The notes under the pieces: model-generated | What the model saw: the letters and a program-made list of their open reading frames with translations, nothing else | Told to the model about the DNA's origin: nothing | Databases searched by the model: none | In this document: one piece after another, positions 49,273 to 61,700 of the stretch | How the letters are laid out: the number at the start of each line of letters is the position of its first letter | How positions within the stretch are numbered: the stretch's first letter is position 1 | Position numbers and translations under genes: made by a program | Assembly: GCA_964035545.1 (NCBI GenBank) | Contig: OZ037766.1 | Location: 31,092,273 to 31,156,272, forward strand | Source: Bugula neritina | Taxonomy: Eukaryota; Bryozoa; Gymnolaemata; Cheilostomatida; Bugulidae | Direction of reading: 5' to 3' | DNA: 64,000 nucleotides

Positions 49273-51380
49273 ATTACAAGACTAGGAACATTGATGTGCA
49301 TAAAACATCTTAGTTCTGCAAAACAAACATATAAGCATGAGTCTACAAAACTCAAGTGTTAGTATCAGTATGGTCTAGGCTTTTATAACGCATCATCATG
49401 ATCAAATTCAAATTCACTAATTGATAACAATTCCACAAAACTGAAAGAGTGTGGATTTGTTTATAAGTACTACTAATACTAATTACTATAAGCATAACTA
49501 TAGGTAATCTTGAATTTATTACTAGTAGTAGTACTAGTATTCAATCTCTCACTCATTGTTATTAGTAATACTAGTAGTAATAGCAATACAAGTCTAATTA
49601 TAATAGAGTATTTTTTTTAGTTTCACACCAATTGTAATACTTAGTCTTATAGTCATACGAATACTATAATTATAAATAAATTAAGAACATTATCATTAGA
49701 TCTAGTACTACCCACTAGGCCTTACCTGAACAGGATAGAGTGGAGATAGGTGAAAATTAGGAAAGGTAACGATAGGATTACTATTTCTATTAGTAAAACT
49801 AATACAGATGTCTACTACTAGTATTATATTTAGTATTAGTAATACTATCAGTAATACTACTATCGCATTAGTATTACATTTACTAAGTAATAGACCATTT
49901 CTACTACTAATAGTGATGGAAAATTTCATTTCCAAGCAATCAGAAATCCCAAATCATTTCAGTACATACTTGCACAAAATTCATTATAAAACAAAATTGT
50001 TTAGGCATCCAACCTTAAAACAGTATGCAAATGAAAACTAACATATAAGAAGATATTTTAGTACTACATAAGTGAAGTGTGTCAGGAATTTTTTAACTTC
50101 ATGTCACTGTTAGCGTTGCAGTCTACTTAATCTTTAACTCAAAGTTAAAATTATACTCAATATCATACTCATAGTGATAGTGCATAGACTCATCATTATG
50201 ATTATCATACACTTAAAGTTAGAGTAATACTCAGTCTAGTGAGTATCATTCTAACTGATACTGATAGTGTCAATAGCTATTACTTATTACTATAACTATA
50301 AGTATATAAATATTAAAATTAGTTATCCTGATACTGATAGTAATACTTGTCTATGCTTTATAATATAACTGCTATGCTTATACTTATAGTTATACTAATA
50401 CTAATAGTAATAGTAATGCTAATACTTACTTACCGACAACTGAATAACGTAACACTAACTGCTAACTCAAACTATAATTCTTAGTCTTAGTGTTGTTTAT
50501 CTTGTAACTCAGTCGTATTGCGGCATTGCCCGCATTGGTAAAGCCACTGTAAAACTAAATGCAAGCATAGCCGTACTCCAATTCACTAAATTGAAGCTAC
50601 TTGGAGAGCTTTATAATTTACTTTTAGATTATAATCCTTATAAGTTATACTTAGATTTATAGCTTGTCACATTGGACTTGGTGTTGGTAGTCCAAATCTT
50701 TCAATATGTTATCTTTGGGTTGTTCTATATGCAGTCGGCTGGCTCGATATATAACTTATGACTAGCTAATTTTCGTAACATAAGTAATAATATTATTATC
50801 GAGTAAGCCAATCAAAGATGTCGCCTCATCAGCTAATCAAATTATGTAGAGCAACTAAGGGTCGAGTCAGACGACTGCAAATAGAGAATCCTTAATTACC
50901 TTTGTGATGATAGAAACGAAATCAACTGGCACCGCTACCTTTAATCTCTAAACATAATATTATTATATTAGTATGAAAGTATTCCTAATTTACTTAATCT
51001 TATATTAACGTATTCTTATTAGTATAACTATAAGTATAAGTTATGTGAAACAGAAAAGGAAATAATAATCATAATTTCAATGATATGATAATCACAATGA
51101 TGCTAAATTCAATCTGAATCTTATAGTTATACTTATACTTATAGAATACTAAAAGTAAATAATAAATATTATTATAATTATTTTTTTTACTAATAGTAAT
51201 AGTAATAGTTATCCTAAATTACTAATTATACTAAATAATTATACTTATTATACTAGTAGTATTAATTAATATATTTAGTAAACATACTATTACTAATTAT
51301 TACTATTACTATTAGTATTACTATTAGTAATAATGCTAATACAGTAATAGTAATACTAATAGTAATAGTAATAGTAATAT
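49273..51380. other. Gene-free, low-complexity region upstream of the minus-strand gene
   Basis: It contains the promoter side of the minus-strand gene, TAGTA/ATAAGTATA-rich tracts (49490-49870, 50270-50420, 51000-51380) and a dispersed repeat at 49730-49766. No gene is supported. Confidence 0.6.
49730..49766. repeat. Dispersed repeat, copy B (gaacaggatagagtggagat)
   Basis: Matches 31832-31866 with few differences over about 35 bp; see copy A. Confidence 0.65.
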
Positions 51381-51812
51381 TCTAGTAGTTTTGTGGGTAG
51401 AATGGAATTAAGTGGGGAGCATAACTCCAGTATAGAAGAAACAAGAAGAGGTGGTATTCTTGAATGTAGAAATATTTATTGTAGTATAGGTAGCGTATAA
51501 AAGTAGGTCTGTATCCTGCGAGCTCCAGTGGTGGACTGATTCTACTCTGTGAGCTCGCCTCCTTGTATACCCTAGAATTTACATTCTAGAATATTCCAAC
51601 AGACAAAGAAAACTTAAGCTTTACAAAAACAAAAGAAAAGTAGACAAAGAAGAATGAATAATTGAATAAGTCAAGAGCTTAGCGATAATAACAACCTTTG
51701 AAGGCATTCATAAAAGCTACACAAAGAGTTTAATTATAATAATAACGGAAATAGTTAATTCATTCTAGAACTTTCCAGAACATGGGGATGACAACTCTCA
51801 AAATCTATTACA
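51381..51812 (-). repeat. 3' LTR of the Gypsy element
   Basis: Begins (minus strand) tgtaatagatttt. The other terminus reads TC on the plus strand where the right LTR has TG. It carries heat-shock elements TTCTAGAATATTC at 51584-51596 and TTCTAGAACTTTCCAGAA at 51763-51780. Confidence 0.93.
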
Positions 51813-51824
51813 TTCTCCCCCATT
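51813..51824 (-). other. Polypurine tract of the Gypsy element
   Basis: AATGGGGGAGAA directly precedes the 3' LTR in element orientation. Confidence 0.8.
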
Positions 51825-52054
51825 GAAAAGCATCTCCTTTTCGATAACAAAAAACAATCGGTTCCACAAAAAAACATCTTACAACATAAAAGACTCAAGA
51901 GAGAAGAAAATATGAGGCTACACCGATCAGTACACCATGACTAGTTGACTCAGCACACACAATATATACAGTCCGGGTGGCTAATGCCAGCGGCTCCTAG
52001 CTGTCCGTTTCAGTCATTGGATTCGGTGCACCAGGCTTTCTATCCTTTCTATGC

Positions 52055-52483
52055 ATCTGTCAAGGCTTTGTTCTGTGTATCCGGACTGAGGGGCACTTGC
52101 CAGTACCTGCTAAACAGATCCAAAGTACTGAAATACTTGCTTCCTGCAAGGGCATCCAGAGACTCATTTATCCGAGGGAGAGGGTAAGCGTCTTAGATGG
52201 TAGCGCTGTTGAGCTTGCGGTAGTCCACGCAGAACCTCCAACTACCATCCTTTTTCTTGACCAGGACTACTGGAGAGCTCCAAGCACCATGAGCAGGCTC
52301 AATCAGGTCCTGGTCGAAAAAATCCTGCACATGCTGGCTTACTTCCTTCTCCTTCTCTCGGCCTAGACGTCGGGTTGGCTGCCTGATAGTTGCGGTGCCG
52401 GCTGCCATGGGTATCTCGTGAGAGATAACCTTAATCAGCCCCATGACCCTGTCTCCGCAACTGAAGACATTACTGTAATCCAT
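52055..52483 (-). pseudogene. Gypsy reverse transcriptase, N-terminal fragment
   Basis: The frame holds the RT entry region, including [21 protein letters not shown] stop codon at about 52193 lies inside the conserved block after YRKLN. The frame resumes with the next RT block (STLDLFSRYWQVPL) to about 52055, where the pol sequence ends. No YxDD catalytic motif, RNase H or integrase follows before the 3' LTR. It is inactive. Confidence 0.9.
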
Positions 52484-52507
52484 GAGTAGTTGAGCCAGTA
52501 CTTGGCG

Positions 52508-53251
52508 TTAAGTACGACTCTTACAGTTGTCACACGCTCCATCATACAGGTCAGCCAAGTGCTCCGGGACTGCTCCTCGATTGGCACGAGAAGGGGTTCC
52601 CTGAGTGCCGGCCGCCGTTTCCAGCGCTGGACCCACATCCGCTTCCTGGATGAAGTGGTACTTCCCCACCAGCGCGCCAGCCGATTGCCGGACAGGTTCC
52701 ATGAAGGGGTTAATACACTGCACAAGGGGTTCTCTCAGACAGTCTAGCCGATTCAAGCTGTTTGCCAGTCGGATTTCTCTGTGCGTTCCCTCCACCACTC
52801 CCAGACCGGCGATCTGCTTACACTTGACTCTGCATCGGAGAGTTGTCTGGGATCTCCCTGGAATCGTGCAGTCCCCCACTACCTGGAATCCGCCCACCAA
52901 AGGCCTGCCAAACTTGTCAACACATACAAGTTTTCTTCCAGCCATCACCACTGCCGACTTCTGGAAATCTATGTGACACTGGTGTTTCTCCAGAAATAGC
53001 ATCCCCAAGATGGCATCCTTCTTCAGCTGGCTGACTATGAACGTCTCGTGAATCACCTGATCACGGACGCGTTCAGGTAGTGTAATGATGCCGTGAAAAG
53101 GAATACATGATTCGTTCGCCAACGTACCATGTGCACCTTCATACGGCTCGAGGATCGCCCTCTCTCGAGTGCCAAGAATGTCAAAGAGACGCCGACTCAG
53201 CAAGTTGGTAGTGCACCCAGTGTCCAGTAGGAATGTGGCAGCTTTAACCAA
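52508..53251 (-). pseudogene. Gypsy aspartic protease and linker region
   Basis: The catalytic motif FLLDTGCTTNLLS near the start and the hydrophobic AILGMLFLEKHQCHIDF are typical of retropepsins in Gypsy elements. The frame ends before RT and RT lies in another frame (52483 onward), so at least one frameshift separates them in this copy. An overlapping minus frame (52435-52725) and plus frames here are shadows. Confidence 0.85.
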
Positions 53252-53281
53252 AATTTTTGCGAGCAGGAAATAGCTGCTTCT

Positions 53282-54570
53282 CTACGGCTGGGTGTTCCTG
53301 GAGTGGTTAGTCTCTGGGGGAGACACTACTTGGGTTCGCACAGCGGGCTTCCTCTTCGTCTTGAAAACACCGGGAATTTTCTGAGGTTGAGAAGGTAGCT
53401 TGGGAAACTCTTGTGAGTAAGCTGAATCCTCCTGAACAACCTCCTCAAGCAACCCCGTGAACCGGTTACGGAGTGGCCAGGTTGGGGGGTCGGGTAGACC
53501 TTGCGGTCTCCGCGACCTCCGAGGTGCCAGCCATCCTGTGTCCTGAGACTCCATCTGGGTACCAAGAGGTCAGGCAGGAGGTTTGGATGGGTCTCTCGAC
53601 CTCCGACTCCGATGTACCTGTTACTCAGTATCACCAGGCTCTATAGATGTTCTCCTGGGCATTCTCTGGGCCTTCCCCTCGATGCGGCTGGCTTGGGGCC
53701 CACAGTCGGCAGAAGTTACCATGAGCCTCAGTTGTTTAAAGACACTTGTCCGCCTTTGGGCAGTGTCTCCTCACATGGCCTGACGCACTACAGCCCCAGA
53801 AGGTGAGGTGTGGAGGGCGGACAGAGTCGTCTCGAGATCAGGGGGCCGCCTGTTGGCCTGGCCGAGTTGTAGCTCGGTCACCGCAGCCTGCAAGCCTTTC
53901 ACCATGTCCATCAACATGGTGAGCTGCGTAGGCTCTGGTAACTTCGTGGTAGCTGCCGCTTCCTGAGGAGCAGGGGCGGGGTGGTCTCTTCCTCCTTATC
54001 TATCACTTGTTTGACGGTGAAGTCTGGCCCCTGGGGCCCATCGACCTGGTAGTAGGCCTTGCCCATCTCCAATGCCTCCTCGATAGTGCTGACCTTCGCT
54101 GTTAACCAGTATCGCTGCAGCCTTGGGTTGTCAATGGTTTGGAAGAACGCATTGTACACCAGGCTTCTCCTTTCGTCTTCTTCTGCTTGACCGAATTCAG
54201 TTTGGGCTGACCTTTCAATAGTGCTGGCATGGTCCTGCAAGGACGTCCCCCGGTCCCTCCGTAGTCCTTGGAGCTTGTCTCTTGCATCCTGGGCTGTCAT
54301 ACCGAATCGAGTTCAGAGAGCCCTAACGACATGTGCTTCATCGGGTTCAAGAGCAAAGCTCCTGGCCCTCCCTGTCAAACGGGCCCCAAGTTGGAGGACG
54401 CGCATCAGTGCTGGCCATTCAGCGATGGTGGCCACATCCCCAAACTCGCGGATGAACTGCTCCACATCGCTGTCCCCTCCAAAAATTGGAGGCTTGAGGC
54501 AGTACCTGTCATCAGGTGGTGCCTGCCCAGCCCCGTTGATCTCTTGAAGGGCTGTCAATAGGTTCTCCAA
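53282..54570 (-). pseudogene. Gypsy gag region, broken
   Basis: Frame segments at 54570-54313 and 54300-53911 read as a retrotransposon gag (for example DNPRLQRYWLTAKVSTIEEA) separated by a stop. A basic, Pro-rich segment at 53282-53554 may be the nucleocapsid part. I see no intact CCHC zinc knuckle; cysteines in the stretch at about 53690-53790 are in other frames. Confidence 0.75.
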
Positions 54571-54672
54571 TGTGAGGGCTGGTCCTGCTAGCTCCTCGGG
54601 GGCTGGTCCTCTCTCTCCCTTCAGCCATCTTGTTTTCCTATTCCTCTATGTGAGGCCACTTAACTATTCTGT

Positions 54673-54690
54673 ATCCCCCTGCTGCCACCA
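54673..54690 (-). other. Primer-binding site of the Gypsy element
   Basis: TGGTGGCAGCAGGGGGAT on the minus strand, one base from the 5' LTR end; TGG pairs with the CCA end of a tRNA. The tRNA was not identified. Confidence 0.75.
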
Positions 54691-54691
54691 A

Positions 54692-55102
54692 TGTAGTAGT
54701 TTTGTGGGCAGAATGAAATTAAGTGGGTAGCATAACTCCAGTATAGAAGAAACAAGATGAAATAGTAGTCTTGAATGTAGAAATATTTTTTGTAGTATTG
54801 GTAGCGTATAAAAGTAGGTCTGTATCCTGCGAGCTCCAGTGGTAGACTGATTCTACTCTGTGAGCTCGCCTCCTTATATACCCTAGAATTCACATTCTAG
54901 AATATTCCAACAAAAAAATTTAAGCTTTACAGAAACAAAAAAAATGAATAATTGAATAAGTCAAAAGCTTAGCTATAATAACAACCTTTTAAGGCATTCA
55001 TAAAAGCTACACAAAGAGTTTAATTATAATAATAACGGAAATAATTAATTCATTCTAGAACTTTCCAGGACATAGAGATGACAACTCTCAGAATCCATTA
55101 CA
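54692..55102 (-). repeat. 5' LTR of the Gypsy element with promoter
   Basis: TG...CA ends. In element orientation the order is a four-part heat-shock element (55053-55070, last subunit mutated to TCC/GGA), a three-part perfect element TTCTAGAATATTC (54895-54907), 14 bp, then the TATA box TATATAAG (54880-54873). Confidence 0.93.
54873..54907 (-). promoter_or_regulatory. TATA box with adjacent perfect heat-shock element in the LTR
   Basis: The element nTTCnnGAAnnTTCn is the trimeric HSF1 site. It is symmetric and sits where proximal HSEs sit in animal hsp70 promoters. Motif match is direct; heat induction is inferred. Confidence 0.75.
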
Positions 55103-55789
55103 ATATTGTAATGAATACTTATAATTATATAGCCTAGATTTAAATATCAAGATCATCATCATAATAATAATTTACTATTTAATAATTTATCATCATGATC
55201 ATTTCATGTCCATTGTGTAGCACAGTCATAATGATAATGAAAACCACTAATAAGTGAAAATTAAACTCAAAGTAATAAAGGTTGAATTTCTAACAATTCA
55301 GTAGCAATAATTGAAAATTGCTACAATCAGAGTCAAGTTGGTGGTCACTGAGTGCATTAGCTTTTTTTTAATAACCAAGTTGTGTGAAATTTAAAATAAT
55401 TTGATATAAATATAACAATACTAAAAAATGCTGTTGGGTTCACTTTACATTTAGAAAATATACCTTTTTTGTTCTTTTCCTGTCTAACTTGCCTTAAAAC
55501 TAAAACAATGGCACTCAGTTATTGCTTGAAAAAAAAGACAGACAGCCCAAACAATTTTTTGTTGCGTAAAAGTAGTGGAGCAATTTTCTTCCCTATTTCA
55601 CTAAGCTACAGGTCCAGAAAGCCACGAAATGGAATCCAAGCCCTTCTTCTGACATATGGAGTTTCCTAATAAAAGGATCGCAAGATACAGAAGGAGCACT
55701 GTTGATTTATTTTAGAAAATTCGCTGTACCAATTCTATGTTATGAACTCAGTGAATTTTTTTAGATCTGTCAGTCATGGGCTAGAGAAA
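55103..55789. other. Intergenic region between the Gypsy element and the sorting nexin gene
   Basis: AT-rich sequence, continuing the low-complexity tract interrupted by the retrotransposon. The 5' UTR of the sorting nexin lies in its right part; the out-of-frame ATG at 55775 is followed at once by a stop. Confidence 0.55.
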
Positions 55790-58700
55790 ATGAATCGCTA
55801 TGTAATAGTTGGGGCTGCTGGTCTTGGCCTCACTCTGCTGTGGTCTGTGTTCTCATGGTAAGATTTATTACTGCTATTTGTTCATGTTGGGTTCGTCAAG
55901 CATTTCCTCTTATTAGCTCTTTACTTTTTTATATTATGATGCTTCTTCTTGTAAAATCAATACTCAAATATTTATATTATAAAGTTCCAGTCATAAACAC
56001 ATACGCCAGCACCCATGTTTGTTAAAATGTGTTGTTCATGTCCTAAGACTAGAAAATTATTTAAAAATGATCACTCAATAGTAATCAATATGAGGTTATT
56101 TCGATAAACAGGTAGATTGTCCTCATTAACTTACTATTTTTCCTTGCAATATGTTTTGTTGAATTAGCACTGCAGTAGGTATTTTTCATGTTTTAGAATT
56201 TAGGCATTTCATACTTCTATTTCATTTCGTATAATTTATTTCAAGAGTTTGGTATTCCATGTTGCTCTTCATCTGACATACTTTCAGGTATGATATCTTG
56301 TGGTGGGTTTGCCTAATATTAGCTTCCATATGGAGCATTCTATTGGCTACGTACTCTCAGTTCTCTAACGCCACTAGAGTCTATCCCTCTGTTGAATCTT
56401 GGAGGAAACGATTCTATCCAACTCCAGAAATTCAAGTAATATTTTTATTGCCTCTCATTACATATTTCAGGTTTCACTTATTGTTTTGACCGAACTATGC
56501 ATTTTCATTCCATGGGTTATTTGCCATTTGATTTTTCCACAAAATTTCAATAGTTTTGTTAGGTTTGTAAAAAAATGTTTCACAACTGTAACTGCCCTCC
56601 TAGACTGACATGAAGGTTCCATACGGGTGTGTTTTTAGTGTAGAGCCCTCAGGCGACAAGGTTCTATTCACATTTACTCTCATATCATATTAGCTATTTT
56701 TACAAAGCGCATGGTGTAAAATATTTCTTACTGATACTACTAACTCTCTCCTAGAAAGGGTGAAAGAGTTTCACTGTAACTGCCCTCCTAGACTGACATA
56801 AAGGTATGAATGGTGTGAATGACTTTGGTGAAAAGTAAACTACACTAGAAAATACACCCGTATGAAACCTTCATGTCAGTCTAGGAGGGCAGTTACAGCA
56901 ACTGTTTCAAAATCTACTTGCTCAGAGAGTTGAGTTTTAGTTGTTGTAATCTATATTCAGACTCCCAAGTCATCTGCAGAGACTTCCCCTCAAGTTCCAT
57001 TCGGACTGAAGCCTATTGTGTCTGAGTTATCAGAACTCATCATTAGAGATTTTGTAGAGAGTTGGTATTGTCAGTTGGTCAAATATAAACCAGACCTCTT
57101 TCTGGATAAAGTCAGGTGAGATAACCGGAAACGACAAAAAATATTTCAAACAAGCTATTTCTTTAAAAAAATCTTACGATTGTTAAAGTTTGCAATGAAA
57201 ATTTAGCAACTTTATTTCTGTTCAACTGGCCATTTCACAATCTGTATTATTTGGTTATGAACAGGGAAGATATTAGCCACGTATCTGGAGCTATCTGCCA
57301 ACTCCTATCCTCTGTCAACTATTTACAATTCATCACAGACGACCTCCTTCATACTCTGAGTGAACATTTACACCAGGTGCAGTTGGCCTCGTAAGTATTT
57401 CTCTATTCTATCCCTCAAGACAAAGCATCATGAGCAGTCTTACAGAATGTTATACTAGATGCTATATTAGTTGTGTGCGAAATTATTTTTGTTTCGAACA
57501 CTCAGCATGGTTAGTTAGCGCAAAATGAGTTTGGCTTTTATTATGCTTGCATATACAAGTTATATCATTGGACGATGTGTAGTTACGTGTTATATCATTG
57601 GACATATGTACCAGGTTTGACCTTGGTGAACAGACTCAACCACTTATTCTACACGAGTGTGCCAAGTTTCCTGAACAGGAAGTTAAACATCTGGCTGTTC
57701 TTTCTAAGCTGCTCTGTGATAGGCTGCTCCCCGCCAATTACGACGGCCTTTCCCGCCAACTTGCTGCTGATATTCTCACCAAACAAGGTATAAAGTTCTG
57801 TCGAATTAAAATATCAGTGACTATTTTGGGCTTTTTTTATTTCTAGGCTGTATGTTGCAGAAGGTAGCATTGTTTATTATTTCCTGAATTTAATATGGAT
57901 GCCCTCCTCCCCCCCCCCCCTCTCTTGGGGGTAAAGTCTGATAAATTAACGATTAGTATTATAACAAGAGAAGAGCCTATAATAATATTTACTTGTTTCT
58001 TGAGCACATAACTCCTAATAATTCTCCCATTGGCTGTTATTTCAGTAGTTAGTAGTAAAACCTGAAGTACTCTTATAGCCAGAGAGCCACACTCTAGCCT
58101 CTACTACTTACCTTGTAGTTTTACTGCCAACTGTTGACAGTCTCACCAATGCAGATAATATCAACCAATCACTGCTGTCATATCTCACCTATCAGGAAGA
58201 TCTTGCCTCCAGCTACAAGAGAACCTTCAAATATGCCGCTTCGTACGAAGAGTTTGTCCAGCTGGTTCTGAAATGCACTGATATCGAGGAACTGAAACAA
58301 ATTCGGTAAATATTCTCATCCTGCTGCGGATAATCCTCCTTCAGTCGATTTTCCAGTCTACTCCCTTACCATTCCTCTGATATACCCTCTTACCATTCTT
58401 CTAATGTACCCCCTTATTTCTCTAAAGGTACCCTTATCATTTTTATTATAGATTTAATTTCTGGCTTTTTTACTCAGAAGTTGTGTATGCATGCATTCAC
58501 CATCAACACGAAGATGTAATGTTTATAGGTACAATATCATCACTGAAATCATGCATTCAACAACGTTGCAAGGACTGAAGAGTAAGGGAGATGATTCCGA
58601 ACCTACTCAGTGTATGTATATCTACAGTTGCTGATAGGGGATACAGTGAGGTCAGGAGTCGCTCACTTAGTTTATATTTGTAACCTCTGACCCATAGTTA

Positions 58701-61700
58701 CAAGCTGCAGCTGTATAATCAATGAGGAAAAGCTACCCAGGCTCAAACTTAATATAGCATTTATCATCCTTCTTCAATGAAACTACACTGGTGACAATCT
58801 TTCCGCGAAGCTGCAATGTCTAGACCTGCAGTACTAGAGTTGTCTACCTTTCTCTCCGTGTAGTTTCCTCTCGTGTCATCTTCACAACTCAGTCATGTTT
58901 TCTGTAGCAGCTGCTGGTAGAGCCAAGAATGCTGTGGTCGGCAAGGTTGAGCTCTTGCGTGGAAGAGATCTGAAAAGATACGTGAATCAGCTGAGGGTTG
59001 CTAAGAATAAGTGTGAGAAGAGGATTGCGAGTTTAGGTAGGTAATGCATTACATGAGAGCTTAGGTAGGTAAGTGAACCTAGGTAAGTAGGTGAACCTAG
59101 GTAGGTAGTGGATTACAGGTGAGATATCACTGTTGAATGCAACTAGCTGATGATTATTAACTGATGACTATTAGCTGATAACTACTAACTGATGACTACT
59201 AACTGATGACTACTAACTGATGACTACTAACGGGTAACTACTAACTGATGACTATTAGCTGGTAACTACTAACTGATGACTATTAGCTGATGACTACTAA
59301 CTGATGACTACTAGCTGGTGACAACTAGTTAATGGCGTAGAAGTTTGGAGTTTTAAAAGAGAAATTCCCAACTGGTATAGTATAAATTTCACCAGTGCTG
59401 TTTGCTATACCATATACTGCTTGTACCCACATGAATGTTGCTGTGTGTAGGGGGAGATGAATACAAGGAGTATGATACTGATGACCTCTCAGCCAATCAG
59501 CATAGAGGAGGCAAGATCATCTCATTTAGACTAACCATGCATGACTTAGCCTGTAGAGGGTGTTTCCATGCCTACCTCAAGGCAGGTTAGAAATATATCA
59601 ACTATCTGATCACCTAACTTTTGGTTTAGTTTATTCCTAACTATATTAGTGTGTAGAGTCAGTGTTTTCTCTCTACATGACCCTCTAATCTAGTAGAGTA
59701 CGCTGTGCTGTGCTCTTATGTATTATAACAATTGTTGATTAGCTCAACCTTCTGTGTACTGGAAGGACTGAGCATGTCTAAAGTTTCTCAAAGTGTCTCA
59801 CAATAATTTTAATTGTTCACCCAATCTGGATAGTCTATAATTTCAGCCATAGTTGTCTCCCTGTTCTGTGCACTTGAAGCTATATTTCTGCTGTATACAC
59901 ACACTTGACTATGCGCTGTGTTTAACTCACCTGCTGACTCTAGTCACTCAATACTTGACAGGTGACAGCGAGAGTTTACTGGAGTACTGGGTGGCAGCGG
60001 CAACACTCAAGTCATGTGACCCTTCAGATCGTCACCGATTGGCTGCGGAGATATTCTACAAGTATGTGGACAGCAGCGTGTCTTTGGTTAGACTTGAGAA
60101 AAGCATCATCAAAGGGATGGAGGGATTCCTTATAGGTGAGTGGCTCTCTTTAGTCCTTTACCTTTTGCAATAATAATACTTTGAAACATGCATATGCTAT
60201 AGCTACCTTTTAAAGGGCTATAACTGCCTTCTAAAGTGCTATAGCCATGTTCTAGAGTGATATAGCCGTGTTCTAAAGTACTATAGCCGTGTTATAAAGT
60301 GATATAGCCGTGTTCTGAAGTACCATTATCTCCTGGTAGGTAACAGAGGACCCGAGGCGTTCTATGACGCACAGGAAGTAGTTTACCATCAACTAGAAGA
60401 AAAACATTACCCACAGTTCATAGTCAGCCAGATCTACCATAACTTTATAATCAGTTGGGACGGGAGCGAGAGTATGGCATCGGGAGAAACCGGCTCATCC
60501 GGCTCTATGGACGGTGGGAACTCTTTCTACATGGAAATTATCTCCCTTGTATTATATTATTACAGCTATAAACTATACAACTTATCACTACCCCTTTATA
60601 TAGAAAGTACTATAAAGTTTTCTCTCTAATTACGGAGTGGATCTCAAGTAAAATTATATTCCGCTTGTAACATTCATTTCTCTAAATGTCGCTCTATACC
60701 TCTTCTGTTTACTGATGCACCAATCAAGTGAGCTGTGACAAGATAATGCACCAATCATGGTCTCTGTTACATTGCAGATGAGGAATATCAGGAAGTGGAG
60801 GATAGTGAAATAGACTACCAGCAGACGACCTCTGAGTACAATAAGAAGAAGCTGGCGGAGATTGACGAGAAGATATTCAACAAGACGCAGGCTCACCAAG
60901 TCATCACCACCCAGGTGTCAGAGACAGCCACTAACAACCGCCACACACTGCTCGCTGACTTGGAGAGGCAGCTGGAGAACCTGAAGCTGGAGAGGCGGAG
61001 TCTGGAGGCCCACCAGGAGCAGGTGGACTCGTGGTGGACCCACGCCGGCCAGTGGAGGGCCACAGTCGTTCAGCATGAGGTGTTCTGTTAGACATTCTAG
61101 AATGTTCTAAAACAGTTGTGTTGTCATTTGTTCATCTGGCCTTTTCTCCAGCTGGCTACTTTTGGTTTTCTCAGAAAGCTTTTAGTCGATCTTGTGTATA
61201 AACTTTGTAAAAGTGTTGTATTGGGTAATTTAGAAAAACAAAAATATTCACAAAAGTTATCTTTTAATCTTACATAACACATTTACGGAATACCTTTGCT
61301 CCCACGCTAGTTTACGTTCCTGTTAGAATATACCATAATCCCATGCTATTACTTGACTTACAGGTATTTAATTGTAGAATATTAGAACTTATGATGAGAC
61401 AACTCTTACAATTATGAATTTTCAAGTAACTACTGGTCCTTCAGCTGTAGAAATAGTATGAGTGGAAGTTGTGTAATAATCTAATACTTGTGCTGCAGGT
61501 TGTGAAGGAGACAGATGGCTGGGCTGTGTACTATCTCATACTAATAAGACTACAGGATACGCAGTACGCTTCTCCAACCCATACTAATGGTTGGGTGGTG
61601 TCCAGGACCCTCCAGCAAATCAAGGAGCTTCACTCAGATCTCTGCCAGGTCAGTATCATGTGTGCAGCTGTGGACTAAATTCTCCACAAAATAACAATTG

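Larger units (their letters stand above)
51381..55102 (-). mobile_element. Internally deleted Gypsy-type LTR retrotransposon
   Basis: Two LTRs (51381-51812, 432 bp; 54692-55102, 411 bp) flank about 2.9 kb. The element reads on the minus strand, so the 5' LTR is at the right. The target-site duplication ATAT is at 51377-51380 and 55103-55106. A primer-binding site starting TGGTGGCAGCAGG adjoins the 5' LTR and a polypurine tract AATGGGGGAGAA adjoins the 3' LTR. Inside are gag, an aspartic protease and the start of reverse transcriptase; the rest of RT, RNase H and integrase are absent. gag-protease-RT order and the RT sequence fit Metaviridae/Gypsy. Frames are broken, so this copy is non-autonomous. 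Confidence 0.95.

Noticed and set aside
53501-53806. Plus-strand ORFs inside the retrotransposon
   Set aside because: Shadows of gag and pol on the GC-richer minus-strand element; no recognisable domain.
57841-57860. Extra small SNX25 exon (GCTGTATGTTGCAG)
   Set aside because: It would leave phase 0, which does not match the phase-1 acceptor at 58119; direct joining of 57787 to 58119 gives the family sequence KQVLLPTVDSL.
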